From the NCBI RefSeq assembly GCF_004343035.1, contig NZ_SMCQ01000007.1, positions 44,183 to 108,182 on the forward strand: a stretch of DNA of 64,000 nucleotides, written 5' to 3'. This DNA comes from Longibaculum muris. GTDB taxonomy: Bacteria > Bacillota_I > Bacilli_A > Erysipelotrichales > Coprobacillaceae. Position numbers and translations under genes: made by a program. Below, one piece after another: positions 16,126-24,109 of the stretch. How positions within the stretch are numbered: the first letter of the stretch is position 1; each line of letters starts with the position of its first letter. Below the pieces are notes generated by a model. It saw nothing but the letters and a program-made list of their open reading frames with translations, did no database searches and had not been told where the DNA came from.

Positions 16126-17028
16126 ATGAAAAAATTAATGAAAACATTATTTGCAGTAATGGTAATGGTTAGCATGATTGCTCCTGCTACTTTGACAAAT
16201 GTATCAGCTGCAACAAGAAAATATGAAGTAGTTTTTAGATCTGGATCACAAGGAACATTTAAAACAGAAGGATTAAAAGGTGATTATGTCATTAATAAAG
16301 ATCATACTGTTATTAAATATACAGTAAATGCTAATGGGACTTTTCCAGATGTTCCTGAATTAGACATAAAAGAAGGATATAGAAATAATTCTTGGAGTCC
16401 TGTATTGCCACAAGTTGGGACAAAAGTTCAAGAAAAACAAGTTTATGTTGCTAAATATATAAAATTAGTTAATGCTGTAGAATTTACAGTAAAATATGTA
16501 GATAAAAATGGTGTTGAATTAGCTACACCATCAATCTATACAACTGATTTAAATACTGAAGAAATCGTTAGAGCAAAAACTATTGATGGATATCAACCAG
16601 ACTCTTTACAAAAAAGATTGGTTGTATCTAGAGAAAATGTAGAAATTCAATTTGTTTATACATCTACAAGAGAAGCAGAAAAACCTCCTGTAATTGAACA
16701 AATCGTCTATGTTGAAGGAGAACCAGTTTATGTTGATGTTGTTAATACAACAACAGTTGGTGGAGGAGCAAATGGTGGACAAGCAAATAATCCAACAAAC
16801 CAAAATCCAACAACAAACAATCAAAATGATAATCCAACAGTAGAAGTGGAAGATCCTAATACACCTCAAGCTAATGGAGACGATACAACAAATGTAGATG
16901 ATGAAAAGACACCATTATCTAAAGGACAACAAACATCAGGTAACGTTTTATATGTTGCTGGAACATTAGGTGTTATTGTTGTTATTATGGCAGTTGTATA
17001 TCTATTAAAGAAAAAAAGAAATGCATAG
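16126..17028 (+). CDS. Anchored surface protein with MucBP-like domain
   Basis: 300 residues: a signal peptide (cut near ANVSA-A, about residue 28), an N-terminal beta domain, a MucBP-like repeat (about 120-185, with VEFTVKYVDKNG and a YQPDS turn), an Asn/Gln/Thr/Pro-rich linker (about 215-260) and a C-terminal TM helix followed by KKKRN. A degenerate sortase-like TPLSKG precedes the helix, but the anchor could be just the membrane. MucBP modules bind mucin glycans in gut bacteria, so adhesion to mucus is plausible. It is the last gene of the site A operon. Confidence 0.65.
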   Translation: MKKLMKTLFAVMVMVSMIAPATLTNVSAATRKYEVVFRSGSQGTFKTEGLKGDYVINKDHTVIKYTVNANGTFPDVPELDIKEGYRNNSWSPVLPQVGTKVQEKQVYVAKYIKLVNAVEFTVKYVDKNGVELATPSIYTTDLNTEEIVRAKTIDGYQPDSLQKRLVVSRENVEIQFVYTSTREAEKPPVIEQIVYVEGEPVYVDVVNTTTVGGGANGGQANNPTNQNPTTNNQNDNPTVEVEDPNTPQANGDDTTNVDDEKTPLSKGQQTSGNVLYVAGTLGVIVVIMAVVYLLKKKRNA

Positions 17029-17045
17029 ATGGTGAATAATGTTTG

Positions 17046-17075
17046 ATAAGGTCATGAAATTCATCATGACCTTAT
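17046..17075 (+). terminator. Perfect 12-bp hairpin after the surface operon
   Basis: ATAAGGTCATGA, AATTCA loop, TCATGACCTTAT. There is no run of T after it, so termination may be partial or the hairpin may protect the RNA. Confidence 0.5.
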
Positions 17076-17123
17076 ATTGATAAATATATCTTTGGTTTCA
17101 TAATTTCTATGAATATGAATGTC

Positions 17124-17156
17124 TGTGACCTTTGCGTGACTAAAAAAATATAGAAT
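17124..17156 (+). promoter_or_regulatory. SARP-type promoter, site B
   Basis: TGTGAC at 17124-17129, CGTGAC at 17135-17140 (11-bp period, one mismatch), 10 nt, then TAGAAT at 17151-17156. It drives the von Willebrand A adhesin gene. Confidence 0.7.
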
Positions 17157-17207
17157 TATGGTAGAAGATAGAAAAATCCTATTGATATATAGTAAGGAGG
17201 CTAAATT

Positions 17208-18749
17208 ATGAAAGGAAAAATCCAACAAAGAGTAATTAATTTATTATTATGTCTTTGTATGATATGTGTAACTGCTTCAAATGTATTTGCTGTTACAGGT
17301 GATGAGCCTAGTAGCAAAGAAGAAACTAGAGAGGTTATTGATTGGAGTGTTACAAATAAGGATGGTTATAAATTTATAGCTAGTAATGAAAAGGAAACTG
17401 TCCAATCATTAGATGTTGATAATGATAAGACAGGTGTGTTGAAAAAAGCACCTGTAAATGATATAAATAGTAAATTACAAGTTCCTAATTTAGAAGATGG
17501 ACAAATTTGGAAAGGTAAACAAGTTAAATATCTTGGTGATTCAGTATATGAAATCACTATTAAGTTTACTGGAAAAACTTTTACAAAGAAATATACTGAA
17601 AATAATCAGGTTAAATACGAATATAATGTAAATCCAATTAAAGAGGGTACAACAAGCGTACTAACTGATACTATTGGTGAAGGATTTTCGATTGTAAAAG
17701 TACCTACAACAAATGTAAGTGGTTCAAATGTTGAAACGTCTGGTTCACAAGTTAAGTGGAGTGTTCCTTGGGATAAACAACCATTATATGATAAAGATGT
17801 TGTTGGTACTTTAATTTATCAAGTTAAGTTAAATGATGGTGCTAAAGTTAATACAATTTATCAAACAGGTGACTTATTAGCAAAGATTGAAGCTAATGAA
17901 TATAATACTTATTATTATACACATGAGCAAGTAACTACTAATGTTCCTGTTATTATAAGTTGGAATAATAGAACATCAGGATATGATAGTCAAGGAAATG
18001 AATTTAAAGGTATTAATTCTGTAACAATAAAAGGCAAAGAATATAAAGGAAATCCACAAAGTGAAGATATAACTTTTGATGGAGAGAGGTATGCATCTTC
18101 TGATCAAACAAGCAAAGAAGATTATACATTAGCATGGCGTGCTGAGCCTGCAAAAGATAATGCAAAGGGAAAAATTTATTATATTTTAGTTTTTGATCAA
18201 AACGGGAAATTGTTATATAAACTTGAGAATGAAGATGCAATAACAGTTCAAAACCCAGGGGGAAATGGAACAGAATATGCATTTACGATTACAGAGATTA
18301 TCCCAAATGGGAAGCCTATTGAAGGTCGTAATCCATCTGCAATTGATGCTCAAGAATTTGGTCAAATTAGATTGACACAAAAAGATATTAAGGATTTATT
18401 AGAAGTTGATAAAACAGCTGATTTAGTAAATTGGGACGCAAGAAAATACAATGTTAAAATCACAGCTTCATCTAAGCTTGAAGTTGCAGAAGAAAAGCCT
18501 ATTGATGTTGTATTAGCATTAGATGTTTCAGGATCTATGTTGTTCCCAAGTAAATTAAGTAAGGTTTCTAATACTGAATATACAAAAGATGGCTTATCTA
18601 AAGCATTTGGAGACAACAAATTTGATCGAAATGGAACTTATTATGTTATTAATGATCCAGCAGGTAAAGCTACTGTATATAGAATAAAATTTACAAAAAT
18701 CAATGGCATATTACCGATTCCTCTGTACAGGGTGAAGGAAGTACTATAA
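17208..18749 (+). CDS. vWA adhesin, N-terminal fragment
   Basis: 513 residues before the premature stop. A signal peptide is cut near VFAVTG (about 29). A large beta-rich adhesin-like region follows (about 40-425), then the start of a vWA domain with MIDAS residues D439-x-S441-x-S443 (DVSGSM). After this comes a segment like the inserted arm seen in pilus-tip adhesins such as RrgA. The last 20 or so residues are out of frame and not part of the real protein. A strong AAGGAGG precedes the ATG and SARP-type site B lies upstream. Confidence 0.7.
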   Translation: MKGKIQQRVINLLLCLCMICVTASNVFAVTGDEPSSKEETREVIDWSVTNKDGYKFIASNEKETVQSLDVDNDKTGVLKKAPVNDINSKLQVPNLEDGQIWKGKQVKYLGDSVYEITIKFTGKTFTKKYTENNQVKYEYNVNPIKEGTTSVLTDTIGEGFSIVKVPTTNVSGSNVETSGSQVKWSVPWDKQPLYDKDVVGTLIYQVKLNDGAKVNTIYQTGDLLAKIEANEYNTYYYTHEQVTTNVPVIISWNNRTSGYDSQGNEFKGINSVTIKGKEYKGNPQSEDITFDGERYASSDQTSKEDYTLAWRAEPAKDNAKGKIYYILVFDQNGKLLYKLENEDAITVQNPGGNGTEYAFTITEIIPNGKPIEGRNPSAIDAQEFGQIRLTQKDIKDLLEVDKTADLVNWDARKYNVKITASSKLEVAEEKPIDVVLALDVSGSMLFPSKLSKVSNTEYTKDGLSKAFGDNKFDRNGTYYVINDPAGKATVYRIKFTKINGILPIPLYRVKEVL

Positions 18750-18862
18750 TTAGTAATAATAATTATTTATCTGATAATGGAAAATATTATGTATACACAG
18801 CAAGTGATTCAACTCAACGTTTTCAATATGTTAAAGGTGCTGCTAGTACATTTGTAAAATCA

Positions 18863-20638
18863 TTGAATCAATTATCTAAAGATAGTTATGTAGGTATTGT
18901 TCCATTTGCTAAAACAGTTCAAGAGGAATATCCATTGACAAAAGTGGATGGTAAGGTCTCAAACTTTATATCAAAAATAGATCAATTAAGTACAACTGGT
19001 GGTACTAATCAAGTAGCTGCTTTAAATAAAGCAAAAGCAATGTTGGATAGTTCTGAAAATAAAGAAAATCCAAAATATGTGATATTATTAACTGATGGTT
19101 CAATTAATGCTAGACGTCCAAATAGTGATATTAAGTTCAATAATGATGATATTAAACAAGCTGCAGATGAACTTAAAGCTGCTGGCTATACACTTGTTAC
19201 ATTAGGTGTAAGTTTGGGAGATATTCAAACAGCCAAAGATTTATTGCAGGCAATTGCAAGTAAAATGGTTTCAGGAAATAAACTAGCATATGAATTAGCA
19301 TATGGTACTGAATATCCAGATGAATTAAATTCAATTTTTAATTCAATAGTAAGTTCAGTTATGGGTAGTAGCTTAACTAAATGTGTGATTAAAGATTATA
19401 TTGATCCTAGATTTGATTTATTAAATGATGAAGGACAAATTGCTAAAGTTGGTGATTCAGTAAATGGTGGTATTGTTGATAAAGATCCAAATGGATGGTA
19501 TGTAATCTGGGAAAATCAAACAATTGGTAATAAAATTGGAGATACACCTGGTTGGGAAAAGAATATCACTTTAGTAGCAAAAGAAGATTTCTTAGGTGGA
19601 AATGTTATTCCTACTAATGGTGAAGGTTCACATGTCTCTGTTCCTTTTGGTGATAAAGATGGAAACATTAATAATTGGCAAGATATGAATTTACCTAAAC
19701 CGACTGTAAATGTAAAAGAATTAAAAGGTATAGAAAAAGAAGTTGAACAAACTTATTTCTTAGGTGAAACTATAAATACTAAAGAATTGTTGAAAGTATT
19801 AATAAATGAATTAAACACTACACATGAACAAGCAACGGCAATTGCGAAAGAATTATTAGAAAGTGGAAAAACAGTTGCTGATTATAGTTATGGAGATACA
19901 AACGATGTAGTTGGTCAATTAAAATTGGCTATTTCAACTGAAAATGGTAATCTAAATAATCATGTTGCAACTAAAGTTGGTAAACATGTTGAAAAATATC
20001 AATTGAATGTTAAATATATTCCTAAAGACTATTCATCAAGAGAAGATGTTATGAGTAAAAAAGGTTATGAAATGCCAAATCAAACATTTGTTAAAGATGG
20101 TGGAATGCTTGTTACTAAAGAATTTAATTTATTAACAGGAACTGCTTGGGTCAATGTTATTGATGGAAAAATTATGATTACAAAAACAATTGATAAGTCA
20201 ACAAACAACGGTACACAAGGTGATCCAATCTTCACATTTAAGATTGAAGGAATAACTGCTTCTGATAAAGCTTACTTAGAATATAGAACAGTAAGATTTT
20301 CAAATGTTGGAGAACAAACTGTTACTTTAAATGGATTAGAAAAAGGTGTTTATACAATTACAGAGTTAGATACAATGAGATATAAATTGTTAGATATTAC
20401 TGTTGATGGTAGTGCACCAGTAGCAAAAACTGATAGTAATGCTAAAGTTGCAATTGGCTATACAGGAATGGATAACGAAAAAACAAATTTAAATGCTATT
20501 CAAGGTAATGTAGTATTTAAAAACAGCTTAGAGAATGATAAATTTATTTCTGATACTGATGTTGTTACTAACAAATTCAGTGTTGATGAAAATGGTAAAG
20601 TTACGATTACAAATGAGTATTATAACAATAACAATTAA
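18863..20638 (+). CDS. vWA adhesin, C-terminal fragment
   Basis: 591 residues if started at this ATG, but the frame is open back to 18683 and the ATG has no good ribosome binding site, so it is the downstream part of a frameshifted gene. It holds the rest of the vWA domain (STTGGTN; VILLTDGS), later beta domains, and a Cna-B/SpaA-like module (about 20165-20510) with a starting lysine in MITKTID and ITELDTMRY containing the usual glutamate for an isopeptide bond. It ends ITNEYYNNNN with no LPxTG or membrane anchor. Without the first half it would not be secreted. Confidence 0.65.
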   Translation: MNQLSKDSYVGIVPFAKTVQEEYPLTKVDGKVSNFISKIDQLSTTGGTNQVAALNKAKAMLDSSENKENPKYVILLTDGSINARRPNSDIKFNNDDIKQAADELKAAGYTLVTLGVSLGDIQTAKDLLQAIASKMVSGNKLAYELAYGTEYPDELNSIFNSIVSSVMGSSLTKCVIKDYIDPRFDLLNDEGQIAKVGDSVNGGIVDKDPNGWYVIWENQTIGNKIGDTPGWEKNITLVAKEDFLGGNVIPTNGEGSHVSVPFGDKDGNINNWQDMNLPKPTVNVKELKGIEKEVEQTYFLGETINTKELLKVLINELNTTHEQATAIAKELLESGKTVADYSYGDTNDVVGQLKLAISTENGNLNNHVATKVGKHVEKYQLNVKYIPKDYSSREDVMSKKGYEMPNQTFVKDGGMLVTKEFNLLTGTAWVNVIDGKIMITKTIDKSTNNGTQGDPIFTFKIEGITASDKAYLEYRTVRFSNVGEQTVTLNGLEKGVYTITELDTMRYKLLDITVDGSAPVAKTDSNAKVAIGYTGMDNEKTNLNAIQGNVVFKNSLENDKFISDTDVVTNKFSVDENGKVTITNEYYNNNN

Positions 20639-20653
20639 TAGGAGGGATAATAT

Positions 20654-21325
20654 ATGAATATTTTGAAAAAAGTAAATAAAAAAACAACAATTATTATCTC
20701 TCTAATAGTTGTTGCTGTAGCATTGGTTGGAATATCTATTGCTTATTTAAGTGATTCTGCTGGGACATTAGTAAATACATTTGATGCGGCAAGTATTCAC
20801 ACTGATATCGAAGAAGAAGTTGATGGTTCTTTAAAGAAGGATGTTAAAGTTGCAAATAATGATAAAACTGATGCATTAGTAAGAGTAAGATTAAGTATTT
20901 CTAATGAGGAATTATTTAATCAATACTTTGGATTGAAAGATCTTGGTAATAATCCTTGGGAATTGAAAGGTGAATATTACTATTATACAGAAGTATTAAA
21001 GAGTAAGACAAAGACTCAATCATTATTTACACGTCTTCTATATAAAGATGGAAATGAATATAAAGATTTTCCATTTGTAGAAGATAGTGAAGGAAATTAT
21101 GTTCTAGATTCTAGTGCAACTGATAGAATGAAAGAAGCATTACAGATTTTAAATAGTGTAGAAATTACGGTATATCAAGAATCTGTTCCGGTTAAATTCT
21201 CTTATAAAGATAATGGTCAAACCATTCAATTAAATGCTGACCAAAATGGAAATGGTTTAATTGATACTGATGAAGAAAAAGCAGATGCTGAAAAAATCTG
21301 GAATTATTTTGAAAGTCAAAAATAG
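20654..21325 (+). CDS. TasA/camelysin-type protein 2 with an EF-hand-like loop
   Basis: 223 residues with the SipW-type signal (hydrophobic core then GISIAYLSDSAGTLVNTFDA). The mature part follows the TasA-like pattern (ALVRVRLSIS). Near the C-terminus lies DQNGNGLIDTDE (residues 196-207), which fits all positions of a 12-residue EF-hand calcium loop (D1, N3, N5, G6, I8, D9, E12). It starts 15 bp after the adhesin gene and so is probably in the same transcript from site B. It may be a minor fibre component. Confidence 0.75.
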   Translation: MNILKKVNKKTTIIISLIVVAVALVGISIAYLSDSAGTLVNTFDAASIHTDIEEEVDGSLKKDVKVANNDKTDALVRVRLSISNEELFNQYFGLKDLGNNPWELKGEYYYYTEVLKSKTKTQSLFTRLLYKDGNEYKDFPFVEDSEGNYVLDSSATDRMKEALQILNSVEITVYQESVPVKFSYKDNGQTIQLNADQNGNGLIDTDEEKADAEKIWNYFESQK

Positions 21326-21348
21326 AGGTTCATTTGAACCTCTTTTTT
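21324..21348 (+). terminator. Rho-independent terminator
   Basis: AGAGGTTCA / TGAACCTCT with a tight loop and T-run. It overlaps the stop codon and lies before the sipW-like gene, so it may be partial. Confidence 0.75.
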
Positions 21349-21369
21349 AAAGAAAAGGGGACCTAATAT

Positions 21370-21873
21370 ATGATGAAAAAAGTATGCAATATTTTAAGTG
21401 GAATAGTTTTTATTATTTTATTAGCTTTAGCGATATTAATGTTTGTTCCAAATTTTATTGGGTATAAAGGATTTGCTGTTATTAGTGGAAGTATGGAACC
21501 AAAGATACCAGTTGGATCAATTGTTTATGCTAAAGAAGCAGCATTTTCTGATTTGGAAGTGGGAGATGTAATTAGTTATAAAATTAATAATGATACAATG
21601 GTTACACATAGAATTTATTCGATTGATGAGAAAAAACAAACAGTTGTGACAAAAGGTGATGCCAATGAAAAAGTTGATACTGCTGAAGTAAAAAGTAACC
21701 AAATTGTTGGGAAGGTAGCAATGAGTATACCATTAATTGGTTATATTACAATTTATGCTAAAACCCCTATAGGAATTATTGCAATTTGTGCCATTGCTGC
21801 TATTCTTATTTTATTAAACTTCTTACCTGATATTTTTGAAAAGGAAAATAAGAAAGAGGAAGAAACAAAGTAA
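21370..21873 (+). CDS. sipW: SipW-type signal peptidase I (copy 1)
   Basis: 167 residues of the ER-type (SipW) signal peptidase family: an N-terminal TM helix, the catalytic serine in SGSMEP (about residue 40), the catalytic histidine in TMVTHRI (near 78) in place of the bacterial lysine, then a G-D box (VVTKGDAN) and a C-terminal TM helix. These enzymes cleave TasA-type preproteins outside the membrane. It is placed between the TasA-type genes it should serve. A second ATG follows at once (21373); either may be used. Confidence 0.9.
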   Translation: MMKKVCNILSGIVFIILLALAILMFVPNFIGYKGFAVISGSMEPKIPVGSIVYAKEAAFSDLEVGDVISYKINNDTMVTHRIYSIDEKKQTVVTKGDANEKVDTAEVKSNQIVGKVAMSIPLIGYITIYAKTPIGIIAICAIAAILILLNFLPDIFEKENKKEEETK

Positions 21874-21931
21874 ATAATAAACTCAAATGTTTTGTTAAAA
21901 TACTTGAAAGTTTTTAACAAAACATTTTATT

Positions 21932-21964
21932 TGTGACCAAGATGTTACTATTGTTATATATAAT
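21932..21964 (+). promoter_or_regulatory. SARP-type promoter, site C
   Basis: TGTGAC at 21932-21937, TGTTAC at 21943-21948 (11-bp period, one mismatch), 10 nt, then a perfect TATAAT at 21959-21964. It drives TasA-type genes 3 and 4. Confidence 0.75.
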
Positions 21965-22008
21965 GGAATCATAAAAGATAGAGAAAATCTTGAAAGGGAG
22001 GAAATAAT

Positions 22009-22620
22009 ATGAATAAAAAGAAATTAGGAGTCACTTTAGGAAGTTTAGCATTAGTAGGAGCAATTGGATTTGGCGCTACTTTAGCATATTTATCTGATAC
22101 AGCTGGTACATTAACTAACACATTTGTTGTTGGTGATAACATTAGTATTGAATTAGATGAAGCTAAATATAACGAAACTGGTAGAACAAATGAAGGAAAT
22201 GAATATACTGATATTTTACCAGGTGTAGCATTTGAAAAAGATCCAACAGTTACTGTTAATACTCCAACAACTGAGTCATATGTATTTATGGCTATGAGAG
22301 AAAGTGAACAAGTAAAACCAACTGATTTTAATAAAGATTGGGTTTTTGTTGATGAAGTAGGTAGTGTTAAAGTTTATAGATATAATAAACCTGTAAATAA
22401 CGAAATGTTAAATGGTGAAGAAGATATTGATAAAGATCGTAAGGGTATTCAATTACCAGCTTTGTTTAATCATGCTAAATTAGATGAAAATTATGATTTA
22501 GACAATGAAACTATTATTGAAGATATTTTAGTAAGAGCTGCTGCTATTCAAACAGGTGGTTTAACTGAAGATCAAGCATATGCTCAAGTAAAAAATTTCT
22601 TAGTTTCATTTGCTAGATAA
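22009..22620 (+). CDS. TasA/camelysin-type matrix protein 3
   Basis: 203 residues. The signal region KKLGVTLGSLALVGAIGF-ATLAYLSDTAGTLTNTF is a textbook SipW substrate; the mature part includes DILPGVAFEKDPTVTVNTP, matching the TasA/CalY 'P-G-x-x-x-K-D-P' core. It is an expected fibre subunit. GGGAGG lies before the ATG. It forms a pair with the next gene (32-bp gap) and is probably the major fibre operon, having the best -10 of the four SARP-type promoters. Confidence 0.85.
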   Translation: MNKKKLGVTLGSLALVGAIGFGATLAYLSDTAGTLTNTFVVGDNISIELDEAKYNETGRTNEGNEYTDILPGVAFEKDPTVTVNTPTTESYVFMAMRESEQVKPTDFNKDWVFVDEVGSVKVYRYNKPVNNEMLNGEEDIDKDRKGIQLPALFNHAKLDENYDLDNETIIEDILVRAAAIQTGGLTEDQAYAQVKNFLVSFAR

Positions 22621-22652
22621 TTAAATAAATTAAAAAAAGGTGAGGACAAAAT

Positions 22653-23264
22653 ATGAAAAAGAAAAAAATAACTACATTAGTGGCTAGTTTAGCCTTAGTT
22701 GGTGCTGTTGCATTTGGTGCTACTTTAGCATATTTCACTGATAGTGATAATGCTACTAACACAATTACTATGGGACATGTTGATATTGATTTAACAGAAC
22801 CTAATTATCCAGGTGGAGAAGAAGGCGGAAAAATTGAAAATGTTGTTCCAAATCAAAACATTGTAAAAGATCCAACTATTACATTAGTAGATGGTTCTGA
22901 AGATGCATATGTTAGAGCTAAAATTGAATATAAATTCGATGGTCAAGATATGCCAGAAGAAATGGTTAAAGAATTAGAAGCTAATATTGATGTTTTATCT
23001 AATTGGGTAAAAGGTGAAGATGGATATTTATATTTCCAATATAAATTAACTTCTGAAAATAACAGCGTAAAATTATTTACTCATGTTGTTATTCCTGAAA
23101 AATGGGGAAATGAAGTAGCTAACAAAGCTATTGAAATTAAAGTAAGTGCTGAAGCAATTCAAGCAAATAGTTTTGAACCAACAAGAAATGAATTAAATGA
23201 AATTGTTGCTTGGTCATATGAAGATGGTACAGCAATTACTCCAGAAACATATAAAGCACAATAA
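22653..23264 (+). CDS. TasA/camelysin-type matrix protein 4
   Basis: 203 residues, the closest match in the locus to classic TasA/camelysin: SipW signal (VGAVAFGATLAYFTDSDNATNTITMG), then NVVPNQNIVKDPTITLVDGSEDAYVR-like core carrying the conserved K-D-P motif. It is expected to be secreted, cut by SipW and built into fibres. It shares length and signal style with gene 3, suggesting duplication with divergence. It is followed by a strong terminator. Confidence 0.85.
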   Translation: MKKKKITTLVASLALVGAVAFGATLAYFTDSDNATNTITMGHVDIDLTEPNYPGGEEGGKIENVVPNQNIVKDPTITLVDGSEDAYVRAKIEYKFDGQDMPEEMVKELEANIDVLSNWVKGEDGYLYFQYKLTSENNSVKLFTHVVIPEKWGNEVANKAIEIKVSAEAIQANSFEPTRNELNEIVAWSYEDGTAITPETYKAQ

Positions 23265-23276
23265 ATGTAAATTTAA

Positions 23277-23303
23277 AAGTCAATCATTTTGATTGGCTTT
23301 TTT
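23277..23303 (+). terminator. Rho-independent terminator after the TasA pair
   Basis: GTCAATCA, TTT loop, TGATTGGC, then six T. Confidence 0.85.
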
Positions 23304-23375
23304 GTATGAAAAGATATCGAATTTATTTGAATGTTGTGATATCATATGAGTAATCTTTATATTAGGGAGAAATTG

Positions 23376-23879
23376 ATGATGAATAATAAAGGAATTGCAA
23401 AACTGTTAAATTTGATTGGTATAGGTTTATTGGTAATGATTATAGTAATTTTATTACCACTAACATTACCTAGGGTGTTTGGGTATGATATATATGGCAT
23501 CTTAAGTAATAGTATGGAGCCAAGTATCAGTACTGGTAGTGTTATTTATGTAGAAAAAGTAGATGCATCTCAAATCAAAGTTAATGATATTATTACTTTT
23601 AAAATGGATAGTCAATCAGATGTTGTTGCAACACATAGAGTTGTAAAAATAAATGATGATCAATCTTTTGTAACGAAAGGGGATCATAATAAAACAGAAG
23701 ATGCTATGCCAGTTAATCAGAAAAGATTGATTGGAAGAAGTGTCATGAGTATTCCGTTTCTTGGTTATATTTCACAATATTTATTTTCTGATTATGGAAT
23801 TGCACTTATTATTGTGATGTTCTCATTAACTATCCTTTGCTGGATTGGAGCTGATTATTTTAAAAATAAGAACATATAG
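23376..23879 (+). CDS. SipW-type signal peptidase I (copy 2)
   Basis: 167 residues from the ATG at 23376, chosen because AGGGAG ends 6 nt upstream. It is an ER-type signal peptidase: serine in SNSMEPS, histidine in VVATHRV, and FVTKGDHN as the G-D box. There are TM helices at both ends. It is diverged from copy 1, so the two may differ in substrate among the four TasA-type proteins. It lies between terminators and is likely a single-gene transcript. Confidence 0.85.
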   Translation: MMNNKGIAKLLNLIGIGLLVMIIVILLPLTLPRVFGYDIYGILSNSMEPSISTGSVIYVEKVDASQIKVNDIITFKMDSQSDVVATHRVVKINDDQSFVTKGDHNKTEDAMPVNQKRLIGRSVMSIPFLGYISQYLFSDYGIALIIVMFSLTILCWIGADYFKNKNI

Positions 23880-23905
23880 CATTAAAATGCTAGATGTTTT
23901 TTTGT
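23871..23905 (+). terminator. Terminator after the second signal peptidase gene
   Basis: AACAT-ATAGCATT / AATGCTAG-ATGTT interrupted stem, then a run of T. Confidence 0.65.
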
Positions 23906-23973
23906 GTAAAATATTTACACAAATACTAAAATTTATATTCAGAATTTCCTAAATTCACTTTTTACAATAACGT

Positions 23974-24002
23974 TTGTACCAGATAGGGTGATATGATATA
24001 AT
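23974..24002 (+). promoter_or_regulatory. Sigma-A promoter of the SARP regulator gene
   Basis: TTGTAC at 23974-23979, 17-nt spacer, TGA-TATAAT (extended) ending at 24002. It has no TGTGAC repeats, so the regulator seems not to use its own putative site. The leader is about 100 nt. Confidence 0.65.
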
Positions 24003-24109
24003 AATTTTGTGAATTATTAAACGAATTTATATAAAAAGATGCTTGTATTTTAGATAAAAAAGAATACAATAGTAGTGCCTTATTTATTTTTGTGAAAGAG
24101 GGATAATAT

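Larger units (their letters stand above)
17208..20638 (+). pseudogene. Frameshifted von Willebrand factor A domain adhesin (full span)
   Basis: Two adjacent frames form one protein of about 1143 residues. Frame one stops at 18747-18749; the continuing frame is open from 18683. Adding one A to the A5 run at 18695-18699 joins them smoothly (YRIKF-TKNQWHI...). The break lies inside the vWA domain: the DVSGSM metal site is in the first half, while STTGGT and LLTDGS are in the second. This is a one-base loss in a homopolymer, a possible phase-variation site, or a sequencing error. The intact protein would be a SARP-regulated tip adhesin of the fibre locus. Confidence 0.75.

Noticed and set aside
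18683..18749. Programmed -1 ribosomal frameshift joining the vWA adhesin halves
   Set aside because: No X-XXY-YYZ slippery heptamer in the right phase and no clear stimulatory hairpin; loss of one A is simpler.
23330..23362. A fifth SARP site before the second signal peptidase gene
   Set aside because: TTGTGATATCAT has a TGTGA string but no second repeat 11 bp away; it looks like a plain extended -10.
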